Positions 50,595-58,654 of a stretch of 64,000 nucleotides of DNA are shown piece after piece; position 1 is the first letter of the stretch, and every line of letters starts with the position of its first letter. A program made the translations under genes and the position numbers. Source of the stretch: Stenotrophomonas sp. SAU14A_NAIMI4_8 (GTDB taxonomy: Bacteria > Pseudomonadota > Gammaproteobacteria > Xanthomonadales > Xanthomonadaceae); NCBI RefSeq assembly GCF_003086695.1, contig NZ_CP025999.1:2273680-2337679 (forward strand), written 5' to 3'. Under the pieces are notes generated by a model. It ran no database searches, was not told the origin of the DNA, and saw only the letters and a program-made list of their open reading frames with translations.

Positions 50595-52784
50595 ATGTCC
50601 CGCGTCATCGTTTCTCCCTTGCCATCGCTGCGCCCGCTGGTGCGCGCCGCACGCCTGGCGCTGCTGCCCTCGCTGCTGCTGGCCGCCACCGCGCACGCCG
50701 AAGCAGGCCCCACCGGCGGCGCCGCCGACCCTGCCACCGAGCTGCCCTCGGTGAACGTGCGCGCCGACAAGGCAGACGACAGCGGCGTCTATGCCGGCGG
50801 CCAGGTCGCCCGCGGCAGCCGCGCTGGCCTGCTGGGTGAACTGGACTTCATGGACACCCCGTTCAACACGATCAGCTACACCGCCGATTACATCCAGAAC
50901 CTGCAGGCACCGGACCTGGTGCGGGTGATCGCCGCCACCGATCCCAGCGTCTACAACGGCGGCTCCACCGGCGGCATCACCGACTACTTCAGCATCCGCG
51001 GTTTCAGCGTTGCTTCCTCGGACATCGGTTTCGGCGGTCTGTACGGCCTGATTCCCTACTACCGCGTCTCGCCCGAGCTGGCCGAACGGGTGGAAGTGCT
51101 GAAGGGGCCGTCCGCGCTGTTGAACGGCATGCCGCCCGGCGGTTCGGTGGGTGGGGCGATCAACCTGGTGCCCAAGCGCGCCGACGATGTGCCGTTGACC
51201 CGCTTCACCGCCAGCTATGGCAGCGATGCACAGCTGGGCGGCCATCTGGATATCGGCCGTCGCTTCGGCGCGGACAAGCAGTTCGGCGTGCGCCTGAACG
51301 CCGTGCATCGCTCTGGCGACACCGCCACCGACAACCAGCAGCATCGCGCGCAGTTGGCCTCGCTGGGCCTGGACTGGCGCGGTGAGCGCAGCCGCGTGTC
51401 AATGGATGTGTTCGCCAGCCGTGACCACGTGGATGGCCTGAACCGCGGCGTCTCGCTGGCCAGCGGCCTGGCCGTACCGCGCCCGCCGAAGGCCGACACC
51501 CTGTTCGCACCGGACTGGACCTTCAGCAACGTCAAGGACTGGGGCGCCGCACTGCGCTGGGAAATGGAGATCAACGACCACCTGTCCGCGCACGCCGCCT
51601 ATGGCCATGGCAATACCGATTTCGACTCCATCGCCAGCGGTACCACGCTCATCACCAACGCCGCCGGCGACTTCCGCAACAACTTCGCCCACCAGCGCTT
51701 CAAGTACAGCAAGGACACCGCCGAAGCCGGCCTGACGGCGCGCTTCCGCACCGGCGCGGTCGACCACGCGGTGGCCGTCAGCGCGGCCTGGTACCACCAC
51801 GAGTACCGCTTCGGTTTCCTGCGCAACATGCTGGCCAGTGACTGGGTCACCAATATCTACGATACCCACTGGGGTCCGGCCATCGACCGCAGCTACAGCA
51901 ACGCTGCGCTGCCCAAGACCGGCGAAGTGCGCACCACCACGGTCGGCATTGCCGACACCCTGTCATTCGCCGACGAACGCGTGCAGCTGACCCTGGGCAT
52001 CCGCCGCCAGAACGTGCTCAGCGATACCCTGGATGGCAGCAGCGGCAAGCGCACGGCGCGCTATGACGCCAGCGCCAACACGCCGGCCGCCGCCCTGCTG
52101 TTCAAGGCCAGCGGACGACTGTCGCTGTACGCCAACTACATCGAAGGCCTCAGCCAGGGCAGCACTGCACCGGTCACCGCCGCCAATGCCGGCGAAGTGT
52201 TCCCGCCCTACAAAACGCGCCAGCGCGAAGCCGGCGCCAAGCTGGACCTGGGGCGCATGGCCAGCTCGCTGAGCGTGTATGAGATCAACAAGCCGGCCTC
52301 CTACACCGACCCGGCCAGCAATGTGTTTTCGTTTGGGGGCCAGCAGCGCAACCGTGGCGTGGAATGGAGCGTGTTCGGCCAGGCCACCGAACAGCTGCGG
52401 GTGGTCGGTGGCATCGGCTGGCTGCAGCCCAAGCTGACCCGCACCCAGGGCGGCATCAACCAGGGCCGCCTGGCCACGGCCACCCCGCAGTGGCAGGGCA
52501 AGCTGGGCCTGGAATGGGACGTGGCCGGCCTGCCGGGCCTGACCGTCACCGGCAATGCCATCAGCCTGTCCAAGGGCTATATCAACGCCGACAACAGCCA
52601 ATGGGTGCCCGGCCGCACGGTATACGACCTGGGCGCGCGCTATGCCACCCATGCCGCAGGCAAGCCGCTGGTGCTGCGCGCCAGCGTGCAGAACCTGACC
52701 AACAAGGCGTACTGGGCCGGCAGCCTCGGTTCCGGGTTGGGCGCACCGCGCACCGCCGTGCTTTCAGCCACGGTTGATTTCTGA
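50595..52784 (+). CDS. TonB-dependent siderophore receptor
   Basis: This 729-residue outer-membrane receptor has a signal peptide, a TonB-box-like ELPSVNVRA, and a plug with TDYFSIRGFSVASSD, RVEVLKGPSALLNGMPPGGS and GGAINLVPKRA; the barrel ends TAVLSATVDF. The plug motifs and length fit FhuE/FecA-like ferric siderophore receptors. Adjacent DUF3649/PepSY/DUF3325 genes form the ferric-reduction set often found with such receptors. Siderophore identity is unknown. The start is chosen for the signal peptide. Confidence 0.92.
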   Translation: MSRVIVSPLPSLRPLVRAARLALLPSLLLAATAHAEAGPTGGAADPATELPSVNVRADKADDSGVYAGGQVARGSRAGLLGELDFMDTPFNTISYTADYIQNLQAPDLVRVIAATDPSVYNGGSTGGITDYFSIRGFSVASSDIGFGGLYGLIPYYRVSPELAERVEVLKGPSALLNGMPPGGSVGGAINLVPKRADDVPLTRFTASYGSDAQLGGHLDIGRRFGADKQFGVRLNAVHRSGDTATDNQQHRAQLASLGLDWRGERSRVSMDVFASRDHVDGLNRGVSLASGLAVPRPPKADTLFAPDWTFSNVKDWGAALRWEMEINDHLSAHAAYGHGNTDFDSIASGTTLITNAAGDFRNNFAHQRFKYSKDTAEAGLTARFRTGAVDHAVAVSAAWYHHEYRFGFLRNMLASDWVTNIYDTHWGPAIDRSYSNAALPKTGEVRTTTVGIADTLSFADERVQLTLGIRRQNVLSDTLDGSSGKRTARYDASANTPAAALLFKASGRLSLYANYIEGLSQGSTAPVTAANAGEVFPPYKTRQREAGAKLDLGRMASSLSVYEINKPASYTDPASNVFSFGGQQRNRGVEWSVFGQATEQLRVVGGIGWLQPKLTRTQGGINQGRLATATPQWQGKLGLEWDVAGLPGLTVTGNAISLSKGYINADNSQWVPGRTVYDLGARYATHAAGKPLVLRASVQNLTNKAYWAGSLGSGLGAPRTAVLSATVDF

Positions 52785-52834
52785 TCCCTGCCCGCGCCAC
52801 GTCCGCGCGGCGTGGCGCCCTGGAGGTTGTTCCG

Positions 52835-53134
52835 GTGATTGATTCCCGCTGGGCAGCGCTGGCCGCATGGCTGCCGCTGCTGTCACGTATTGTCGCCGCC
52901 CTGCTGGGTGGCTATCTGCTGGCCGCGCTGTGCAGCGTGGCCGCGCTGTCGCTGCCCATCGACCCGCAGCAGGCGGTGTTCACCGGCATGCTGGCCAGCT
53001 TCCTGCTGTATGCCGGCGCGGTGGTGTGGGTGTTCGCCGTACGCTCGGCGCGCCGCGCATGGGCCGGCCTGGCGCTGCTGGCGGTGCCACTGTGGCTGGT
53101 CACGCTGGCCGTGCACGGCACGGGGGGCGCATGA
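52835..53134 (+). CDS. DUF3649 small membrane protein
   Basis: This 99-residue protein has three hydrophobic spans (LLSRIVAALLGGYLLAALCS, VFTGMLASFLLYAGAVVWVF, RAWAGLALLAVPLWLVTLAV) and matches DUF3649, a family found almost only beside PepSY-TM iron-reduction genes. It uses a GTG start with TGGAGG 8 bp upstream. It overlaps the PepSY gene by 4 bp and probably forms a complex with its product in the inner membrane. Confidence 0.85.
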   Translation: MIDSRWAALAAWLPLLSRIVAALLGGYLLAALCSVAALSLPIDPQQAVFTGMLASFLLYAGAVVWVFAVRSARRAWAGLALLAVPLWLVTLAVHGTGGA

Positions 53135-54744
53135 GCACGACCACTGCCACACGCGCCAGCAAGCCACGTGGCATCCGCCAGACCATGTCCGACCTGCATA
53201 TCTGGGTGGGCTTGCTGGCCGGCTGGATCCTGTACGCCATGTTCCTGACCGGCACCGCCAGTTACTTCCGCGACGAGATTTCGCGCTACACGCGGCCGGA
53301 GATCGCCACGCCGCAGCAGCTGCCGCCCCCGGCAGAAACCAGCGCACGGCTCATTGCGCAGCTTCAGCACGACAGCCCCGGCGCCCGCCAGATCAGCCTG
53401 ACCCTGCCCACCGCGCGCACGCCCTGGGTAGCGGCCATGTGGGCGCCCGCGGGCGGGGGTGGCGGTCGCCACGGCATGCAGTCGGGCCTGTTCGACGCCG
53501 CCACCGGCACGCCGCTGCCCTCGCGCGAAACTGCCGGTGGTGACTTCTTCTACGCCTTCCACTTCAACCTGCACTACATGCCCGCGCTGTGGGCGCGCTG
53601 GATCGTCGGCCTGTGCGCTATGTTCATGCTGGTGGCCATCGTCAGCGGGGTGATCACCCACAAGAAGATCTTCGCCGACTTCTTCACCTTCCGCTGGGGC
53701 AAGGGGCAGCGCTCGTGGCTGGATGGCCATGCGGCGGTATCGGTGCTGGGCCTGCCCTTCCACTTCATGATCACCTGGAGCGGGCTGGTCATGCTGGCGG
53801 TGCTGTACATGCCCTGGGGCCTGTCGAAACTGCCTGACAAGCGCCAGCAACAGCAGGTGACCAGTGAAATGCGGCTGTCATTGCCACGCCAGCCTGCCGC
53901 CGGCGTAGCCGCCGCGCTGGTCGATGTCGCGCCACTGGTCGCCCAGGCCGAGCAGCGCTGGGGGGTCGGCAGCATCGGCGCCGTGCAGGTGCAGAACCCC
54001 GGCGATGCCGCCGCGCGGGTGGCCGTGGTGCGTGCGCAGTCCAGCCGTGTGTCCACCACGCCGCACTACCTGCTGTTCGATGGCAGCAGCGGCCGCCTGC
54101 TGCAGGCCAAGGAACATTCCGGCGCGGCCGCGCAGACCCAGGGCGTGCTGTACGGCCTGCACCTGGGCCGCTTCGCCGACGCCGCCACGCGCTGGTTGTA
54201 CTTCGTGGTCAGCCTGGTCGGCACGGCCATGGTCGGCACCGGCCTGGTGCTGTGGACAGTGAAACGGCGCAGCCAACTGCCAGACCCGAAGCGGCCGTAC
54301 TTCGGCTTCCGCCTGGTGGAACGCCTGAACATCGCCACCGTCGCCGGGCTGTCGGTGGCGATGGCAGCGTTCTTCTGGGCCAACCGCCTGCTGCCGATCA
54401 GCCTGCCGCAACGGGCCGCCTGGGAAGTGCATGTGTTCTTCATCGTGTGGGCAGCCATGCTGGTCCATGCCTGCCTGCGCACGCCCAAACGCGCCTGGGT
54501 GGAACAGTTCTGCCTGGCGGCGATGCTGCTGGCCCTGGTGCCGGTACTGAACGCAGCGACCACCGCACGCCCGTTGTGGGTCACCCTGCCGGCCGCCGAT
54601 TGGGCCTTTGCCGGTACCGACCTGACCCTGCTGGCATTGGCCGGCCTGCACGCTTGTCTGGCCTGGCGCACCTGGCGCTTCACTCCGCGAGTCGCCCGTG
54701 CACGCGCGCCACGCACTGCGGCTGCCAGCGGGGTGGCCTCGTGA
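53131..54744 (+). CDS. PepSY-associated membrane protein (ferric reductase-like)
   Basis: This 537-residue inner-membrane protein has PepSY-TM helices with conserved histidines (MSDLHIWVGLLAGWILYAMF, FHFNLHYMPALWARWIVGLC, WLDGHAAVSVLGLPFHFMIT) and further membrane spans in the C-terminal half (LYFVVSLVGTAMVGTGLVLW). The histidines probably hold heme that moves electrons to the periplasm for siderophore reduction, as in related FoxB/PiuB proteins. It is the third gene of the TonB-receptor operon. Confidence 0.88.
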   Translation: MSTTTATRASKPRGIRQTMSDLHIWVGLLAGWILYAMFLTGTASYFRDEISRYTRPEIATPQQLPPPAETSARLIAQLQHDSPGARQISLTLPTARTPWVAAMWAPAGGGGGRHGMQSGLFDAATGTPLPSRETAGGDFFYAFHFNLHYMPALWARWIVGLCAMFMLVAIVSGVITHKKIFADFFTFRWGKGQRSWLDGHAAVSVLGLPFHFMITWSGLVMLAVLYMPWGLSKLPDKRQQQQVTSEMRLSLPRQPAAGVAAALVDVAPLVAQAEQRWGVGSIGAVQVQNPGDAAARVAVVRAQSSRVSTTPHYLLFDGSSGRLLQAKEHSGAAAQTQGVLYGLHLGRFADAATRWLYFVVSLVGTAMVGTGLVLWTVKRRSQLPDPKRPYFGFRLVERLNIATVAGLSVAMAAFFWANRLLPISLPQRAAWEVHVFFIVWAAMLVHACLRTPKRAWVEQFCLAAMLLALVPVLNAATTARPLWVTLPAADWAFAGTDLTLLALAGLHACLAWRTWRFTPRVARARAPRTAAASGVAS

Positions 54745-55013
54745 TGCACGCCCTGCTGTTGCTGCTGTGCGGCGCCGGCTTTGCCTGCCTGGCGCTGGCG
54801 ATGGAACGCCACCAGCGCGACCTGCTGGGCCGCAGCCTCGTGCCGGCAAGTTCACGGCGCTGGCGATTGGCTGGCTGGAGCCTGCTGCTGATGGCGCTCG
54901 GCGTGGCCATCGCACTGCGCGGCCTTGGCTTGGGGCTGGCGCTGTATTCGGGCCATACCAGCGTGGCCGCCGGTGCGGTGGTGCTGGCCCTGGTGGCGCA
55001 CGCGCGGCGTTGA
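54744..55013 (+). CDS. DUF3325 small membrane protein
   Basis: This 89-residue protein has three hydrophobic spans (LLLLLCGAGFACLALAMERH, LAGWSLLLMALGVAIALRG, YSGHTSVAAGAVVLALVAH) and matches DUF3325. It overlaps the PepSY gene stop by 1 bp and closes the operon. Its exact role is unknown; association with PepSY ferric reductases is constant in the family. Confidence 0.85.
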   Translation: MHALLLLLCGAGFACLALAMERHQRDLLGRSLVPASSRRWRLAGWSLLLMALGVAIALRGLGLGLALYSGHTSVAAGAVVLALVAHARR

Positions 55014-55187
55014 ATGCGGCAATGCAACAGGAAGCGTGCGGCGCGCGTGGCTGCACTGCTTCGTGAACTGCGTCAATGCGCCAGTACCCCGCATTGACGC
55101 ACGCTTCACTGGTGTGCGCATCAGCATAACCCGTTCATTGTCAGCATCGGACCGCAGGTCGCAGCACCACACTTCCCTACACAGCAC

Positions 55188-56912
55188 ATGCTTGCCATGG
55201 ATGAAGTCGCCCGACTTGAAGAACTGAATCGCCTGGGGGTGCTGGATACCGCACCGGAACCCGTGTTCGACGCCATCGTGGCGGCCGCGCGCGCCGCCAC
55301 CGGCATGCCGACCGGCCTGATCTCGCTGGTCGACCACGATCGCCAATGGTTCAAGGCCAACATCGGCCTGGAAGGCACCTGCGAAACGCCGCGTGACATC
55401 TCCTTCTGCACCCACGCCATCGAGCAGCAGGGGCTGATGGAAGTTGCCGATGCGCGCCAGGACCCACGTTTCCAGCAGAACCCGCTGGTGCTGGGCGGGC
55501 CGCGCATCCGCCACTACGCGGGCATTCCGCTGGAAACGGCGCACGGCGCACAGATCGGCACGCTGTGCCTGCTCGACACCCTGCCCGGCGTGCTCTCGCC
55601 CTCGCAGCGCGAACTGATGGTGCACCTGGGCCGGGTCACCACCCAGGTGCTGGAACAACGCAGCGCGCTGCTGGCCCAGGTGGAACAAGCGCGCGTGCTG
55701 CACCGCGAACTGAAGCGCAGCGAAGATTTCCTGGAGCGCACCAACACCGCCGCGCGCGTGGGTGGCTGGGAACTGGAGCTGGCCACCGGCGAAGTGCGCT
55801 GGACCCGCGAAACCAAGCAGATCCACGGCGTGCGTTCCAGTTACGAACCCACGCTGGCCACCGCCCTGTCCTTCTACCGGCCCGACACCCGCGGCATCAT
55901 CCAGACGGCGGTGAAGCGCTGCGTGGACGAAGGCACACCGTACGAACTGCAGCTGCCGATGACCACCGCCGATGGGCGCGACATCTGGGTGCGCGTGGTC
56001 GGCAACCGGCAGATCGTCGAAGGCCGCCAGCGGCTGGTCGGCGCCATCCAGGACATCAGCGAGGAACGCAGCACCCGCGATGCGCTGGAAGCCAGCGAAG
56101 TGCGCTACCGGCGCCTGTTCCACTACAGCCTGGGGCTGATCTGCACCCATACCCTGGATGGCACGCTCACCTCGGTGAACCCCGCCGCCATGCAGTCGCT
56201 GGGCTACGACGAAGCGCACGTGGTCGGCCGCAGCCTGGGCGAGTTCATGCCCGAGGAAAAGCAGGACCACTTTGCCGCCTATCTGCGCCGCATCGGCGCC
56301 AACCACACCGATTCGGGCGTGATTGAACTGATCGCCGCCGATGGCACCCGGCGCTACTGGGCCTACCACAACGTGCTGGATTCGGAAGCCCAGCCGCCCT
56401 ATGTGCTGGGCCACGCGCAGGATGTCACCGCCCTGCGCACCCAGGAACAGCAGCTGCGCGAACTGTCCTTCAAGGATCCGCTGACCCAGTGCAACAACCG
56501 GCGCTACCTGCACACCCTGGAAGCGCAGACCGGACAAGCTTGGGCCTGCCTGGTGTTCGACCTGGACCACTTCAAGCAGATCAACGACAGCGAAGGCCAT
56601 CGCCGCGGCGATGCGATCCTGGTCGGCTTCGCCACCTTCCTGCGTACACCGCTGGGCAAGGACGAGGCCGTAGTAAGGCTGGGTGGCGATGAATTCCTGG
56701 TGGTGTCCAACAACCCCGACCCGGCACGGCTGCAGGAACTGGAGCGCTGGTACAACGATCATTGCAGCGATTCGCCCTGCGCCTTCTCGATGGGCGCAGC
56801 GCAGCATGTGCCCGGCGAAAGCGTGGCCGACACCATCCACCGCGCCGATGACCATCTATACCGCGCGCGTGCCCGCGTCCGCCGGTCGCCGCGCGGAGAT
56901 GGCGGGCGCTAG
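55188..56912 (+). CDS. GAF-PAS-PAS-GGDEF diguanylate cyclase
   Basis: This 574-residue cytoplasmic enzyme makes c-di-GMP. It has a GAF domain (about 15-160, LISLVDHDRQWFKANIGLEG, CTHAIEQQGLMEVADARQDP), two PAS units (about 180-290 and 300-430) and a GGDEF domain (about 425-574) with an intact GGDEF loop at 499-503 (RLGGDEFLVV). There is no EAL domain. Its GAF domain is close in sequence to that of the degenerate protein at 6330, so the two are paralogues. A second ATG at 55197 is possible. It overlaps the convergent glycosylase gene by 4 bp. Confidence 0.9.
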   Translation: MLAMDEVARLEELNRLGVLDTAPEPVFDAIVAAARAATGMPTGLISLVDHDRQWFKANIGLEGTCETPRDISFCTHAIEQQGLMEVADARQDPRFQQNPLVLGGPRIRHYAGIPLETAHGAQIGTLCLLDTLPGVLSPSQRELMVHLGRVTTQVLEQRSALLAQVEQARVLHRELKRSEDFLERTNTAARVGGWELELATGEVRWTRETKQIHGVRSSYEPTLATALSFYRPDTRGIIQTAVKRCVDEGTPYELQLPMTTADGRDIWVRVVGNRQIVEGRQRLVGAIQDISEERSTRDALEASEVRYRRLFHYSLGLICTHTLDGTLTSVNPAAMQSLGYDEAHVVGRSLGEFMPEEKQDHFAAYLRRIGANHTDSGVIELIAADGTRRYWAYHNVLDSEAQPPYVLGHAQDVTALRTQEQQLRELSFKDPLTQCNNRRYLHTLEAQTGQAWACLVFDLDHFKQINDSEGHRRGDAILVGFATFLRTPLGKDEAVVRLGGDEFLVVSNNPDPARLQELERWYNDHCSDSPCAFSMGAAQHVPGESVADTIHRADDHLYRARARVRRSPRGDGGR

Positions 56913-58003
56913 TCCAGCAGGAAACGACTCATGCGCTGCAGCTCATCGTCCAGCGCGTTGCTGAACGCCGCACCGCGCGGTGCGGCGCCGCCGATGTAAC
57001 CGAACTGCGGCAGCAGCTGGCCGCCGGCCACCGCCACGTTGGCCCAGCCAATCACCTGGTCGTGCCACAGCAGGGGCAACGCGTAGTAGCCGAAGCGCCG
57101 CTTGGGTGCAGGCGTATAGGCCTCGAACCGGTAGACCCAGCCCCACAGCTGTTCGAAGCGGCGACGGTCCCAGACCACCGGATCGAACGGCGCCAGCAGG
57201 CGCACGGCCTCATCCACTGCGTGGCGTCGCGAACGCGGGTTCTCGTCGGCCGGCCAGAACCAGACCGTGCCATCGACCGTGCAGCTGGCCAACTGCGCGC
57301 GCGCGTCGCGCAGGGCCTGCTGCAGCGGCGCGGCCAGGTGCGGAGCGCCGTAGCCCAGCAGCCGCACCAGATAAGTCAGGCTGGCCGCCGGCAGCGGCGC
57401 GTACTTGCGCACCACCAGGGCCAGCAAGGCCTCGGCACGCTGCTGCGCGGTCAGGCCATCGGCCTCAAGCGGCGCGTGCAGCGCCGGTGCGTAGATGCGC
57501 GTGCCACTGTCACGCCGCTGCACCCGCAGCAGCCCGCGGTAGTGCATGCCATCAAGCAGCTGCGTGCTGGCGTTGCTGGTGCCGCCCCAGTAATTGGTCA
57601 CCCGTCCATGCGCAAAGACCTGGTCCACCTCGCGCGGGTGCACCGCACCCTGCGCCTGCACGAATGCCAGCACCTGCTCGGCGCGGCGCCGGGTGGCCGC
57701 ATCCCAGGCCCGCTTGGGCACGCGCGGGTGCATCAGCGCCACGTGCTCGCGCGGCAGGAAGCCGTAGTTCACCAGGCAGTCTTCTTCCACCGGCAGCCGC
57801 GCATAGCGGCGCTCCAGGTCACCAGCGCGGTAGTCCTTCACCCGGTGCCGCAGGGTCAGGTCCTGTGCACGGGCAGGCGCGCGGATCGGATCGGCCTGCA
57901 CGAACCCCAGGCGACGAATCGCCGCCATCAGCGTGGTAGGCGCGAACAACGTGCGTGACACCGCGTAGCGGCGCAACTGGTCCAGGGTGGGCGATGCGGC
58001 CAT
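56909..58003 (-). CDS. YcaQ/AlkZ-type winged-helix DNA glycosylase
   Basis: This 364-residue DNA repair protein belongs to the HTH_42 family, which unhooks interstrand crosslinks. The catalytic QxD motif of the YcaQ branch is present at Q36-A-D38 (RLGFVQADPIRA). Three winged-helix-like segments follow (LAFVQAQGAVHPREVDQVFA, LLDGMHYRGLLRVQRRD, ALLALVVRKYAPLPAASLTY). The ATG at 58003 is chosen; the open frame runs further into GC-rich repeats without a credible start. It is tail-to-tail with the diguanylate cyclase gene. Confidence 0.88.
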   Translation of the reverse strand: MAASPTLDQLRRYAVSRTLFAPTTLMAAIRRLGFVQADPIRAPARAQDLTLRHRVKDYRAGDLERRYARLPVEEDCLVNYGFLPREHVALMHPRVPKRAWDAATRRRAEQVLAFVQAQGAVHPREVDQVFAHGRVTNYWGGTSNASTQLLDGMHYRGLLRVQRRDSGTRIYAPALHAPLEADGLTAQQRAEALLALVVRKYAPLPAASLTYLVRLLGYGAPHLAAPLQQALRDARAQLASCTVDGTVWFWPADENPRSRRHAVDEAVRLLAPFDPVVWDRRRFEQLWGWVYRFEAYTPAPKRRFGYYALPLLWHDQVIGWANVAVAGGQLLPQFGYIGGAAPRGAAFSNALDDELQRMSRFLLD

Positions 58004-58047
58004 GGGCCATTGTAGATCGGTGCGGCAGCCGGATGGCGGCGACTGGA

Positions 58048-58169
58048 CCCCGGCGACGGATGACACCGACTGGGTGGCAACGACGGGACGCTGACGACTG
58101 GGGGCAACGACGGCACGGCGACGACTGGGGGGCCACGACGGGACGGCGACGACGGGAGGCAACGACGGG
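58048..58169. repeat. GC-rich degenerate tandem repeat
   Basis: A low-complexity tract of GACGACTGGGG/CAACGACGGGA-type units follows the glycosylase start and runs to the left edge of the IS481-derived element. It creates a spurious extension of the glycosylase frame. I see no gene in it. Confidence 0.65.
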
Positions 58170-58448
58170 GTAGAGTCGACTGTTAGTTGTGATCTCTCTG
58201 TACGTTGTTCATCCGGGACATCTCTGGAAAATGGTGGTTACCACACCTCTCCAGATCCCAAAGAGCCCGGATGAACAACCATAAAAATGCCCGTTTAACG
58301 CCGTCGGACCAACGCAATTCCGTGCTGACCCAATGGCTGCACCACTACAACTGGCACCGTCCCCATATGGGGATCGGCGGCCAGCCACCTATCTCCAGAG
58401 TGCCGCTGAATAACGTAGTGGGTTTACACAACTAACAGTCGACTCTAC
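58170..58448. mobile_element. Miniature IS481-derived element inside a palindrome
   Basis: The element proper is 58181-58437 (257 bp), with perfect 10-bp terminal repeats TGTTAGTTGT and ACAACTAACA, the TGT/ACA ends typical of IS481. GTCGAC directly flanks both ends (58175-58180 and 58438-58443), consistent with a 6-bp target duplication. Outside that, GTAGA (58170-58174) and TCTAC (58444-58448) complete one palindrome, GTAGAGTCGACTCTAC, which would be restored by removing the insertion. Internally a 14-bp inverted repeat (58204-58217 and 58266-58279) can form a long hairpin. It has no complete transposase and could move only with one supplied in trans. Confidence 0.8.
58271..58435 (+). pseudogene. 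Deletion remnant of an IS481-family transposase
   Basis: A 54-codon frame joins the first residues of an IS481-type transposase (MNNHKNARLTPS) directly to its last ~40 (VLTQWLHHYNWHRPHMGIGG, ending NNVVGLHN and a stop). The HTH and most of the DDE catalytic core are missing, including the first two catalytic acidic residues. The junction keeps the reading frame. It is contained in the miniature element. Confidence 0.8.
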
Positions 58449-58450
58449 CA

Positions 58451-58576
58451 AGCCGACCATTTCCAGCCGACCATTTCCAGCCGACCATTTCCAGCCGACC
58501 ATTTCCAGTCGGACATTCCCAGTCGGCAAAGCCCGGTCGCGCATCCCCAACCGACCCTACCCAGTCGACGTTTCCC
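58451..58576. repeat. 14-bp tandem repeat array, about nine copies
   Basis: Four exact copies of AGCCGACCATTTCC (58451-58506) are followed by at least five decaying copies in the same 14-bp register (AGTCGGACATTCCC, AGTCGGCAAAGCCC, then three weaker ones). The array is AT-richer than its surroundings and lies 80 bp upstream of the AAA ATPase operon. No gene is seen in 58449-58654; the rest of the gap holds the operon leader. Confidence 0.85.
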
Positions 58577-58654
58577 CGACGTTTCCCCAGCCGCAGGGCG
58601 CAGACCACGCGCGGCCGTTCTACAATCCGGGCAGGCCGTCACCCAAGGATCTGC

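Noticed and set aside
54852..56855. Long minus-strand frame opposite the diguanylate cyclase
   Set aside because: The plus strand has GAF, PAS and intact GGDEF; the antisense frame also runs into the DUF3325 gene.
58004..58162. N-terminal extension of the DNA glycosylase
   Set aside because: It translates the GC-rich tandem repeat (Pro/Val/Ser-rich) and lacks a ribosome site; the ATG at 58003 directly precedes the conserved family start.
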